Shown in pieces: positions 36,775-43,852 of a stretch of DNA of 64,000 nt (positions within the stretch are counted from its first letter, which is position 1; each line of letters starts with the position of its first letter). Where the stretch lies: positions 1 to 64,000 of the forward strand of contig NZ_CACZDK010000009.1 in NCBI RefSeq assembly GCF_902779965.1, written 5' to 3'. This DNA is from Fibrobacter succinogenes (lineage in GTDB: Bacteria; Fibrobacterota; Fibrobacteria; Fibrobacterales; Fibrobacteraceae). A program made the translations under genes and the position numbers. The notes beneath the pieces were generated by a model, which was not told the DNA's origin, made no database searches, and saw only the letters and a program-made list of their open reading frames with translations.

Positions 36775-37875
36775 TTAAAGTGCAATTTTCCGACGTCGAA
36801 CACGCTCGGGAATAAGCGAAATTGTTTTTACCCAGTAATTAGATTCCTTATAAATGTAATACCGGGGAGCTATCGGGAATATGCGCAAATTCTGAACACG
36901 GTCGTCGAACCAGCGCTTAAGCACATTACGACGATAAGCTTTTTTCGCCCCAAAATCGCCCTCTGCAAATGTAGACTTGTATAGGACTCTGCTATAAAAT
37001 CTGCTAGGCTTGCAAAGCATTTTATCTTGAGGTAACTTGAAAACACGCCCAAGAACACCCATGATGGCGGCACAACCGCTTTTCATACCAATTTTTTTTG
37101 CAAACTCCCACGCATATTGGCGATCGGCCTCAGTTGAACGAGTCAGCAGTATATAATAATCCATATAATGCCTCAGGCTCACTCCAGAAAGCAACGCGTG
37201 TTTGAACAAATGAACTAATTGCATCAGCAAAGCAAATCGGATACTCGGGCTATAAAATCCTTCAGGCGTAAGCGTTACATTCTCAAGTTCAGGTTCAAGA
37301 ACTTTTAGGACTTCGTCATAGGTTTTATTTAACCGAATCGCGTATGTTGCAGAAGTAGGCTTGTGATGAACCTCTACAAGAACACCTTTCTCGTTTATAA
37401 ATTCAATGTCGTGATAATCAGGAGTTAAATGTTCAAGGTTTTGAATCCCCAGACTATGCAATAACTCCTGAACTTTGTCGTAACCGCCGGGAACATAGAT
37501 GTCGATATCGCCGGGTTGCCTTGAAAACGGATCAGGATACAAGCGAGCGTTAGCTTGACCTTTCAAAATAGCACTGCGGAACCCGCGTTCGGCAAACAGT
37601 TGTGTGTAACGGGCCGATTCCTGATTCATAAGGCGGTTCTTGCCGCGGATAGCTTCGGCATCCCTCGCCCAAAGCAACATTAACAAATGCGGAGGCAGCG
37701 ATTCCTTGGGCAAATGGGCAAAGGCATTATAAACAACCCCTAAAAGCGTTTGGCGGTGCGCCATTGTATAGAGCGACTGCCATTCTTCAGAAGTCGGAAT
37801 ATACGGAAAAACCTGCGAGAGCCCGAGAGACACTCGCAGGAGTTCACAAAACATTTCGTCAAGAGAATTTTTCAA
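36775..37875 (-). CDS. PF14907-type nucleotidyltransferase family protein (first copy)
   Basis: The 366-residue protein is a paralogue of the next gene. Motifs are AILKGQANARLYPDPFSRQPGDIDIYV (K105, D123, D125) and NEKGVLVEVHHKPTS. It starts with TTG at 37875, three bases after the stop of the precursor-like peptide gene, with AAGG in that gene's last codons as the ribosome site. The TTG start aligns with the ATG of the paralogue, which supports it. Two divergent copies in one operon suggest either a heterodimer or two successive modifications. Confidence 0.8.
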   Translation of the reverse strand: MKNSLDEMFCELLRVSLGLSQVFPYIPTSEEWQSLYTMAHRQTLLGVVYNAFAHLPKESLPPHLLMLLWARDAEAIRGKNRLMNQESARYTQLFAERGFRSAILKGQANARLYPDPFSRQPGDIDIYVPGGYDKVQELLHSLGIQNLEHLTPDYHDIEFINEKGVLVEVHHKPTSATYAIRLNKTYDEVLKVLEPELENVTLTPEGFYSPSIRFALLMQLVHLFKHALLSGVSLRHYMDYYILLTRSTEADRQYAWEFAKKIGMKSGCAAIMGVLGRVFKLPQDKMLCKPSRFYSRVLYKSTFAEGDFGAKKAYRRNVLKRWFDDRVQNLRIFPIAPRYYIYKESNYWVKTISLIPERVRRRKIAL

Positions 37876-37878
37876 GGC

Positions 37879-38016
37879 TTAAGCCTTGGGATTTGTAACA
37901 TCGTCATTATTCATGCCAAAGATAACATTTTCCCTAGCAGAACCGGCCAAAAGGGTTGTCTTGTATTCGAAATCAATTGTATCCATCTTAGGAGTTTCGT
38001 ATTCTTTTTTCTTCAT
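37879..38016 (-). CDS. 45-residue precursor-like peptide of the modification cluster
   Basis: This short gene lies in the gap between the secreted-protein gene and the first nucleotidyltransferase gene. ATG at 38014-38016 has an excellent AAAAGGAG Shine-Dalgarno 8 bases upstream; TAA is at 37879-37881. The peptide begins MKKKEYETPK, continues with acidic and aromatic residues, then TTLLAGS at residues 20-26, and a C-terminal part with RENVIFGMNNDD (28-39) ending in Lys-Ala. It has no Cys and no signal peptide. Small leader peptides of this kind (Lys-rich start, PKM, then LLAGS) are typical of RiPP precursors in related bacteria. A likely leader/core border is after Gly25 or Ser26. Its position as the gene before five modification and export genes is the main support. 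Confidence 0.75.
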   Translation of the reverse strand: MKKKEYETPKMDTIDFEYKTTLLAGSARENVIFGMNNDDVTNPKA

Positions 38017-38034
38017 AATTTTTGCTCCTTTTGA

Positions 38035-38916
38035 CTAGTGCTTAATGACTTTCTTGTTGACGTACATGATTTTGTTCTGGGGCTTGCCGTTCAGCTTGCG
38101 GCCCTTGAGGTCATAGTAACGGTCCTGCATCTGGATGTCGCCGGTTCTGGTGTTCATCTTGCCGATGGACAATGTCCCGCCGTCCTTATCCAAGAAACGA
38201 ACTTTGATGACATCCGGGAGAGTTTCCTCGGCTGCAACTTTACCCAAACCATACACAGGGCTAGCATTTTTACAGGTCAAGTAAGCACGCATTGGATAAA
38301 TTGTCGCGCTGAGAGCTTTAACAAAAACACCATCAGCAGCATCGAAACCATAAAGGTTTTCCGCAGATCCCCAACTATTTTGCACATATGAACCAGTGAA
38401 TTGCCAGCAAGTACTATTCAACGTAGTAGCATGTTCGTTATCGCCGGTAGACACAATTGTATAAGAACCTGAAGTTTTTTCGAAATCAAATCTTTGAGGA
38501 GTACCCGAGACCTCAACAATGTATGGAGTGTTCGCTTTAATTTCATCGGTACTTTTCATGTCAAGCGTGAACGTCTCCGGATTATAGCTCTCCGGGTAAT
38601 AAGCAGCTTCCACCTTTCCTTCGCCCATCGTAAATTCCTTAGCTTCGTTTACCTTAACGGCCACCGGAAGCATAAGAGTGGAGTACGTTTTTGCAGCTGC
38701 ATCACGAAAAACGACAATTTTATTAATCCCAGATAAATTAGAGGAAATATCATCATCTCCAATCAAGACTTTATTCGTAGTCCCCCTCGAAAACAGCTGC
38801 AATTCAGTATTAGCAACAGTAGACCAACCAGTCCCATCCGCTCCCCACGCAGCGGTTGTCCCCATCAGAGCGACTGTCGCCACGGCGGCAAAACGTGTCA
38901 GATGTAATTTTTTCAT
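38035..38916 (-). CDS. secreted protein, first gene of the peptide cluster operon
   Basis: The 293-residue product has a clear signal peptide (FAAVATVALMGTTAAWGA). The mature protein is beta-rich, with many Thr/Ser and strand pairs such as TYSTLMLPVAVKVNEAKEFTMG. The C-terminus (YYDLKGRKLNGKPQNKIMYVNKKVIKH) resembles the short C-terminal domain of many Prevotella/Bacteroidetes secreted proteins (YDLxGRK, then IYxxNGKK). I do not know its function. The stop is 18 bases before the precursor peptide ATG, so they share a transcript. An AAGGA ribosome site lies 10 bases before the ATG. Confidence 0.65.
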   Translation of the reverse strand: MKKLHLTRFAAVATVALMGTTAAWGADGTGWSTVANTELQLFSRGTTNKVLIGDDDISSNLSGINKIVVFRDAAAKTYSTLMLPVAVKVNEAKEFTMGEGKVEAAYYPESYNPETFTLDMKSTDEIKANTPYIVEVSGTPQRFDFEKTSGSYTIVSTGDNEHATTLNSTCWQFTGSYVQNSWGSAENLYGFDAADGVFVKALSATIYPMRAYLTCKNASPVYGLGKVAAEETLPDVIKVRFLDKDGGTLSIGKMNTRTGDIQMQDRYYDLKGRKLNGKPQNKIMYVNKKVIKH

Positions 38917-38949
38917 TGTTTTTCATCCTTCTTTTAAATTTCTAACAGA

Positions 38950-38978
38950 AAAATAGTTTAACGCGCTTGAACTTGCAA
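38950..38978 (-). promoter_or_regulatory. candidate sigma70 promoter of the peptide cluster
   Basis: On the minus strand, TTGCAA (38973-38978) and TATTTT (38950-38955) are separated by 17 bases, giving a start about 27 bases before the secreted-protein ATG. The spacing and -10 hexamer are the same as in the promoter proposed at 47689-47717 for the AbrB-like gene. This is pattern matching only. Confidence 0.45.
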
Positions 38979-39039
38979 TAGAAAATTCATAATTTCGTAT
39001 ATTTTTTGTAAGTTTTCATCTTTTCACCTTTCACAAAAC

Positions 39040-39080
39040 GGAACAAAAAGTTCCAGTAGCGTAAAATTTTCACGTGAAAA
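39040..39080. promoter_or_regulatory. operator-like palindromes upstream of the peptide cluster
   Basis: Two inverted repeats lie about 65-100 bases upstream of the candidate -35 box: GGAAC-N5-GTTCC (39040-39054) and the perfect 14-base palindrome TTTTCACGTGAAAA (39067-39080). They are in a gene-free AT-rich stretch and are candidates for regulator binding. Confidence 0.4.
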
Positions 39081-39177
39081 AGCGTTGTAAAACTTTACAT
39101 CGGAAAAGTACCAAAAACGACCATGAATATTCCAAAATAAACTATTTTAAGAATACAAAACCAAACATCCCATACAC

Positions 39178-39219
39178 CAAAACAACGGCACCTCTCACGA
39201 GATGCCGTTGTTTCTTTTT
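39178..39219. terminator. hairpin terminator between the peptide cluster and tldD
   Basis: The stem AACAACGGCA/TGCCGTTGTT (39180-39189 and 39202-39211) is followed on the plus strand by a run of six T. On the minus strand, four T follow the stem, so it can serve both ways. It insulates the cluster promoter region from the tldD side. Confidence 0.7.
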
Positions 39220-39287
39220 TACATAGTTTTCTTGTTTTATTCGAAATCGTTTTGTACTTTACCTCGCGATGACAACCCATAATACTC

Positions 39288-39312
39288 AAAAGCCCTCTTA
39301 CGAGGGCTTTTT
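39288..39312. terminator. bidirectional hairpin terminator
   Basis: AAAGCCCTC and GAGGGCTTT pair around a TTAC loop, flanked by A on one side and T on the other. The same hairpin is the core of the tandem array that starts at 39401. Confidence 0.65.
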
Positions 39313-39398
39313 CCTTTATAGGATTTTCAAAATTTTAGCTGATGGTCGCATCCCCGTCGTCCTGAGTGTAACGAAGGACCCAGTCAAATCTTGTACAG

Positions 39399-39697
39399 CA
39401 AAGCCCTCTTACGAGGGCTTCTTCGCATCGGATAATCGGCTACCGCCCTCCAACTGTTTTTGATGAACCTTCGATACTCAAAAGCCCTCTCACGAGGGCT
39501 TCTTCGTATCGGATAATCGGCTACCGCCCTCCGACTGATTTTGATGAACCTTCGATACTCAAAAGCCCTCTCACGAGGGCTTCTTCGTATCGGATAATCG
39601 GCTACCGCCCTCCGACTGTTTTTGATGAACCTTCGATACTCAAAAGCCCTCTCACGAGGGCTTCTTCGCATCGGATAATCGGCTACCGCCCTCCGAC
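39399..39697. repeat. 81-bp tandem array copying the tldD stop and terminator
   Basis: Four units with an exact 81-base period. Each unit carries the hairpin AAGCCCTC-TNAC-GAGGGCTT, at 39401, 39482, 39563 and 39644. Each also carries the 15 bases that end tldD (CTACCGCCCTCCGAC on the plus strand), at 39440, 39521, 39602 and 39683; only the last belongs to the real gene. The other three are duplicated gene tails with their terminator. The period is a multiple of three, so it also makes a 95-codon open frame, which I take to be meaningless. The rest of the gap (38917-39398) holds promoter, palindromes and terminators but no gene. Confidence 0.8.
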
Positions 39698-41083
39698 TAA
39701 GATTTGATCGACTTTAATAGACGGTTGCCCAACGGTTACTGGCACATGTCCCGACGAAGCGCCACAAACGCCAGCGGCTTGCTCAAAGTCCGACCCCACC
39801 ATGCTGATTCTCGGCATGATTTCGTGGCCTTTGCCAATAAGAGTTGCACCTCGCACCGGTTCGCAAATTTTTCCATTACGGATAACATATCCTTCATCCA
39901 CGGCAAAGTTAAACTCGCCCGTCGCCGGATTTACAGAACCGCCAGCCATGCGGGCAGCGTAAAGTCCGTTATCCACGCTAGCAACCATGGAATCGAGCGA
40001 ATCCTTGCCCGGAGCGATAAACGTATTGCGCATGCGGCTTACAGGAGCATACTTGTAGCTTTCGCGGCGAGCACTTCCCGTGCGGGCAATGCCCACTTCC
40101 ATAGCGCCCACGCGGTCGCTCATGTAAGTCTTCAAGATTCCGTTTTCAATCAGCACCGTGCGCTGCGTCGGAGTGCCTTCGTCGTCATACTTGAGGCTGC
40201 CCCATACGCCATCCATCGTGCCATCGTCAATGGCGGTAAGGCATGGCTGGCCAATTGCTTCGCCAAGCTTTCCGCAGAACGGACTTGCATTACGACGCAC
40301 CGATTCCGTTTCAAGCGGATGTCCGCAAGCTTCATGGAAAATCACACCGCCAAAGCCATTCCCCATCACCACCGGCATCTGGCCACCAGCAATATAACCG
40401 GCATCCAACATGCGCAGCACGCGCTCGCCGCATACCGTGGCCAACGCTTCTGGAGAATAGTTTGTTAAAAGTTCGTAGCCGCCGAGAGCGCCCGGTGCTT
40501 CGTGCGTTGTCAATCGTTCCGTTCCGTCCGTTGCCGTCACGTTCACATTCACGCGCAAGCGACCGCGCGTCATTTCGAGGTGCAAGCCTTCGCTGTTCAT
40601 AAGCGAAATCGAAGTGCAGCTATCTGTCACGCTCGCGCCCACTTGCGCAATCTTGGACGAAAGTGCACGAGCCGCTTTATCTGCACGGAACAAAAAATCC
40701 TGCTTCATGGACTGACCCAGCACACGCGGATCCTTATAGGCAGCAGCGTTAAAATCGCAAACGCGCTTTTCAGGTGCAAATTCAAAAGGCCTTGCGGCCG
40801 AGCCTTCCGCCCCCGCCGCTGCGGCAATGCGCCCGAACGCGAGCGTTTTCACTAGCTTTACCAGCGCCTCTTCGCTGTCGTCGCTCGTAAAGCCGTACAG
40901 GACTTCCGTCCCGTACAAAAGGCGAACGCCGATACCGTACTCGGTACCCGCGGTCGCGGTTTCAATCTGGCGATCTTTCAAGCCGAGGCTTGAACTGCGG
41001 GTTTCCTCTTCGAAAATTTCAACAAAGTCAGCCCCGGCACTTTTGCCAGCTTCAAAAATCTTTACGGCAACTTCTGGATTCAA
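39683..41083 (-). CDS. tldD: metalloprotease TldD
   Basis: TldD pairs with TldE to form a protease that degrades leader and core peptides, for example of microcin B17, and antitoxins. The HExxxH zinc motif is present in GGVIFHEACGHPLE. Family signatures RGRLRVNVNVTATDG, GIARTGSARRESY, NTFIAPG and GRGATLIGKG-type segments follow; the end is VDQILVGGR. The 466-residue length is normal. The start is TTG at 41083, one base after the hisF stop, with CGAGG upstream. No tldE is in the window. Its stop is followed by the 81-bp terminator array. Confidence 0.88.
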   Translation of the reverse strand: MNPEVAVKIFEAGKSAGADFVEIFEEETRSSSLGLKDRQIETATAGTEYGIGVRLLYGTEVLYGFTSDDSEEALVKLVKTLAFGRIAAAAGAEGSAARPFEFAPEKRVCDFNAAAYKDPRVLGQSMKQDFLFRADKAARALSSKIAQVGASVTDSCTSISLMNSEGLHLEMTRGRLRVNVNVTATDGTERLTTHEAPGALGGYELLTNYSPEALATVCGERVLRMLDAGYIAGGQMPVVMGNGFGGVIFHEACGHPLETESVRRNASPFCGKLGEAIGQPCLTAIDDGTMDGVWGSLKYDDEGTPTQRTVLIENGILKTYMSDRVGAMEVGIARTGSARRESYKYAPVSRMRNTFIAPGKDSLDSMVASVDNGLYAARMAGGSVNPATGEFNFAVDEGYVIRNGKICEPVRGATLIGKGHEIMPRISMVGSDFEQAAGVCGASSGHVPVTVGQPSIKVDQILVGGR

Positions 41084-41084
41084 C

Positions 41085-41876
41085 TTATACCTCGCCGTTC
41101 ATCTTCTTGCGCACAGGGATTCCGGCGGCAAGCATTTCGCTCTTGATTCCCGGCACAGTATAATCGCCAAAATGCACCATAGACGCGACCAGCGCAGCAT
41201 CTGCACTCGTCTTGCGGAACAAATCTACAATGTGGTCCGGCGTTCCGGCACCACCGCTTGCAATCACCGGCACCTGCACCGCTTTTGCAATCATGTCGGT
41301 AATCGTGAGTTCGTAACCGTTCTTAACGCCATCCGTATCGATGGAGTTCAAACAAATTTCGCCCACACCAAGCTCTTCGGCTCGCTTTGCCCACTGCAAA
41401 GCATCGATGCCCATCGCCTGGCGACCGCCGCGAATAAACACTTCGTAACCGCTCGGAATCTTGTCCGATACGCCCACGAACTTCGCATCCATGCCAAGCA
41501 CAATGCACTGGCGTCCAAAAGCCTTGGCACCTTCGGCAATGATTTCCGGGTGCAACACGGCAAGGCTGTTCACGCTCACCTTCTCGGCACCAGCCAAAAG
41601 CGCTTCGTGCATATCGTCCAGGTTGCGGATACCACCGCCAACAGCAAACGGAATAAACACGCGCTTTGCAATCTGGCGAATCATTTCCATGTCGCACGGA
41701 CGATTCTCGGCACTCGCGGTGATATCGTAAAAGACGAGTTCATCGACACCATCATCACTGTAATGCGCTCCCATTTCTACGGGATCGCCAATGTCGATAT
41801 TGCCCTTAAACTTTACACCCTTCGTGACCTTGCGGTTACGCACATCCAAGCAGACAATTAAACGTTTTGTGAGCAT
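41085..41876 (-). CDS. hisF: imidazole glycerol phosphate synthase subunit HisF
   Basis: HisF is the (beta/alpha)8 cyclase that makes IGP and AICAR with ammonia from HisH. The catalytic Asp residues are in IVCLDVRNRKVTKGVKF near the start and in NSIDTDGVKNGYEL. FAVGGGIRN and VIASGGAG bind the phosphates. The length is 263 residues, slightly longer than usual because of a short insert near KFVGVSDKIPSGY. HisH is not nearby, and hisC-hisN lie 13 kb away, so histidine genes are scattered. It is directly upstream of tldD on the same transcript. Confidence 0.92.
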   Translation of the reverse strand: MLTKRLIVCLDVRNRKVTKGVKFKGNIDIGDPVEMGAHYSDDGVDELVFYDITASAENRPCDMEMIRQIAKRVFIPFAVGGGIRNLDDMHEALLAGAEKVSVNSLAVLHPEIIAEGAKAFGRQCIVLGMDAKFVGVSDKIPSGYEVFIRGGRQAMGIDALQWAKRAEELGVGEICLNSIDTDGVKNGYELTITDMIAKAVQVPVIASGGAGTPDHIVDLFRKTSADAALVASMVHFGDYTVPGIKSEMLAAGIPVRKKMNGEV

Positions 41877-41966
41877 GTTATAAATGGATATTAGTCGTTA
41901 GTTGTTGGTCATTAGTTATTAGTCATTAGAGTTTATATCCGGCAACCAATGACCCTAGACCAAATT

Positions 41967-42290
41967 TTACAGGTTCTTCTCGATGGCACTCTTGAGCGTT
42001 GCCTTAGGCACAGCACCGACAACGTTACCCACTTCGACGCCATTCCTGAACAGCTTCATATTCGGGATGTTCGTGATGCCAAAGCGGCCGCAAATGTCCG
42101 AAACGCCTTCGTCATCAACGTTAATCTTCGCCACAACGACGCGACCATCAAATTCGTTAGCAAGATCTTCAACGATTGGTCCCATCATCATGCACGGACG
42201 GCACCAAGTAGCCCAAAAGTCAACAAGCACAAGTTGACCACTAGAAATAACCTGATCAAAGGATTCTGCAGTAAGATTTAAAGCAGCCAT
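41967..42290 (-). CDS. trxA: thioredoxin
   Basis: The 107-residue thioredoxin fold is complete: LVLVDFWATWC, the redox pair C30/C33, the cis-Pro loop ITNIPNMKLF, and EVGNVVGAVPK. The active site reads CRPC instead of the common CGPC; the Arg would be expected to change the redox potential or partner choice. I chose ATG at 42290 with an upstream GAGAT site; the longer reading adds a non-conserved segment. Confidence 0.88.
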   Translation of the reverse strand: MAALNLTAESFDQVISSGQLVLVDFWATWCRPCMMMGPIVEDLANEFDGRVVVAKINVDDEGVSDICGRFGITNIPNMKLFRNGVEVGNVVGAVPKATLKSAIEKNL

Positions 42291-42317
42291 AAAAAATCTC
42301 CTATTTACCGATAGCAA

Positions 42318-42440
42318 TATAGCAATTATTAGTATTTAGTGATTTGTGGTTAGTGATTAGTAGGCAGAACTTAGCCCGCTTCGCTCTTAGAATTTAGTTA
42401 TTTTCTTTTAGAGCAAAAGGAGTGTTCTAAGTTCTAAGCT
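42318..42440. repeat. intergenic repeat material
   Basis: No gene is seen. It contains GTGGTTAGTGATTAGTAGG-type repeats. A short inverted arrangement AGAACTTAG-CCCGCTTCGCTCTT-AGAATTTAG recurs at 56694-56723 as AGAACTTAGACCGCTGCGCTCTTAGAACTTAG in two halves. Confidence 0.45.
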
Positions 42441-43202
42441 CTAACACACCTTCCGCATCTTCGCGCAATAGATAGGCCCGCAGCCATGGGCCTTGTCCGG
42501 CAAAATATGCACCCCAAGTTCAGTGCGGTCAGCGCCCTCCGGCAAGTCTTCAATACGAACAAATTCCATCATCTTGCGTTTTTTCAAGATCTTTGCCACC
42601 ACGGCATCGTTTTCCAACGGCGAAAGAGCGCAAGTTCCGTAAATCAGCTCTCCACCCGGCCGAAGTGCATCTACCGCTGATGCCAAAAGCGAGCCCTGCT
42701 CCACCGAAAGGCGTTTCACACGCTTCACCGACCAAACTTCCAAATGCGCAGGAGCATTGAGCACATGCCTGTCCGACGAGCAAGGAGCATCAAGCAAAAT
42801 ACGGTCGTAACATTCTTTTTTGTGCATGCCGAACTTCACGCCATCGTAGCCCGTCACGTTAATAATCGAACGCCAAGACTGCGGCAAGGAATTTTCAAGA
42901 ACATGCTGCAAGCGAAGCCTTCTGTCCGGCGAACGGTCGTTGCATTGAAGAGAGCCCTCACCCTTGAGCATCGATGCAATCACAAGCGACTTCCCACCCG
43001 GAGCCGCACACATATCGAGCACATCCATTCCAGGCTCAACGCCAAGCGCTTTAGCAGCAAAGACCGAAGCCTCGTCCAAAAAGTACGGTTCAAGCGATTC
43101 CCCAAACTGGAGCTTTGTCGCGCATCCTTCGCCCTTCAGCGATTCTAGCAATGCAGGCCAGCGCTCGCCATAAACCTCTTCAAAGTAGTCAAAAAATTCC
43201 AT
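42441..43202 (-). CDS. RNA m5C methyltransferase of the RsmB/NOP2/Sun family
   Basis: The 253-residue protein has the Rossmann SAM site MDVLDMCAAPGGKSLVIA, the DRILLDAPCSSDRH motif with the PCxx Cys, and YGTCALSPLENDAVV with the second catalytic Cys (TCA in place of the common TCS). These two Cys residues drive m5C formation. It is short: the N-terminal RNA-binding part of RsmB is missing, so it resembles the compact NSUN4-like form. Target RNA is unknown, probably rRNA. Confidence 0.82.
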   Translation of the reverse strand: MEFFDYFEEVYGERWPALLESLKGEGCATKLQFGESLEPYFLDEASVFAAKALGVEPGMDVLDMCAAPGGKSLVIASMLKGEGSLQCNDRSPDRRLRLQHVLENSLPQSWRSIINVTGYDGVKFGMHKKECYDRILLDAPCSSDRHVLNAPAHLEVWSVKRVKRLSVEQGSLLASAVDALRPGGELIYGTCALSPLENDAVVAKILKKRKMMEFVRIEDLPEGADRTELGVHILPDKAHGCGPIYCAKMRKVC

Positions 43203-43724
43203 GGTTCAAATATAGGAATTAGGTTGTAGGTCACAAGTTATAAGAATATCATCACGCGCTCCGCACGTCCATAATAATCGGCGTAGCCGCCCCCCCCCCT
43301 AACACCTAATAAAAGCCGACAAAGCAATCGAGCAAGAACAAACTAAATAATCTGTAATAATTCAAATTTCTAAAAAACGCCCTAATTTACGTAAAAACAA
43401 CCCAATATCATCCATTTCTTACGTAAATTTTTAACTTTATCTGTAATATTTTTTGATTTTTTTACGTTTTCAGCTACCTTTCAAGGCTATTTTTCGAGCC
43501 AAAAAGCAACAAAACACCCCAAAAAGCGCCAACTTCACCCTAATTTTGTTTAATTTGTACGCAAAATTACGTAAACATCCCCGCATTTTCCAACTTTTTT
43601 ACGTAAAAAACGCAATTTTTTCAAATTTTCAATTCTTTAAGCACTAATTATCTGAAATTACGCAACATGAGCAATCACAATTGTCCCAATAACAAAAAAG
43701 CCCCTCGGAGTAGAGGGACTTTAG
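43203..43724. other. AT-rich gene-free stretch with TTACGTAA palindromes
   Basis: About 520 bases without a convincing gene. It has a C10 homopolymer at 43290-43299. Four copies of the perfect palindrome TTACGTAA lie at 43387, 43419, 43567 and 43599, arranged as two pairs each exactly 32 bases apart, with a half-site (TTACGTTT) at 43462. The two pairs sit in a longer imperfect direct repeat of about 45 bases separated by 180 bases. The 64-codon frame at 43453 is not gene-like. Confidence 0.6.
43694..43718 (-). terminator. terminator of tRNA-Gln
   Basis: On the minus strand, CCCTC and GAGGG pair around a six-base loop and are followed by six T. It lies 6 bases downstream of the tRNA 3' end. 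Confidence 0.75.
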
Positions 43725-43795
43725 TTGAGCTACCAGGATTCGAACCTAGACAAACAGAGTCAGAATCTGTTGTGCTACCGTTACACCATAGCTCA
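43725..43795 (-). tRNA. tRNA-Gln (anticodon CUG)
   Basis: The cloverleaf is complete. The acceptor arms are TGAGCTA and TAGCTCA. The anticodon arm is ACAGA/TCTGT around loop TTCTGAC, which puts CTG in the anticodon position. The T arm contains TTCGAAT. A D loop with GGTAGC is present. The length is 71 bases, and CCA is not encoded. It reads CAG glutamine codons. Confidence 0.9.
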
Positions 43796-43852
43796 TCAGT
43801 GCGCACCAATTTTAGAAAATAATTTTCATTTTTGCAAGGGGTATTTTGAAAA

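Noticed and set aside
32194-38916. Lasso-peptide or lanthipeptide cluster
   Set aside because: There is no asparagine-synthetase-like cyclase, transglutaminase-like B2 protease, LanM/LanC or YcaO, and the peptide has no Cys. Only tailoring, RRE-like and export functions match.
39384-39671. 95-codon minus-strand frame with 27-residue repeats (YRRFIK..RRAVADYP)
   Set aside because: The period of the DNA repeat is 81, so any frame without a stop is repeated. The content is duplicated tldD tail and terminator hairpins; no ribosome site or start context fits.
39399-39697. CRISPR array
   Set aside because: The repeats are directly tandem with no variable spacers of CRISPR size, contain a gene tail and a terminator, and no cas gene is near.
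43453-43647. 64-codon plus-strand frame in the TTACGTAA region
   Set aside because: The base composition is just AT-rich, with Phe/Lys/Asn-rich translation and no homology that I recognise.
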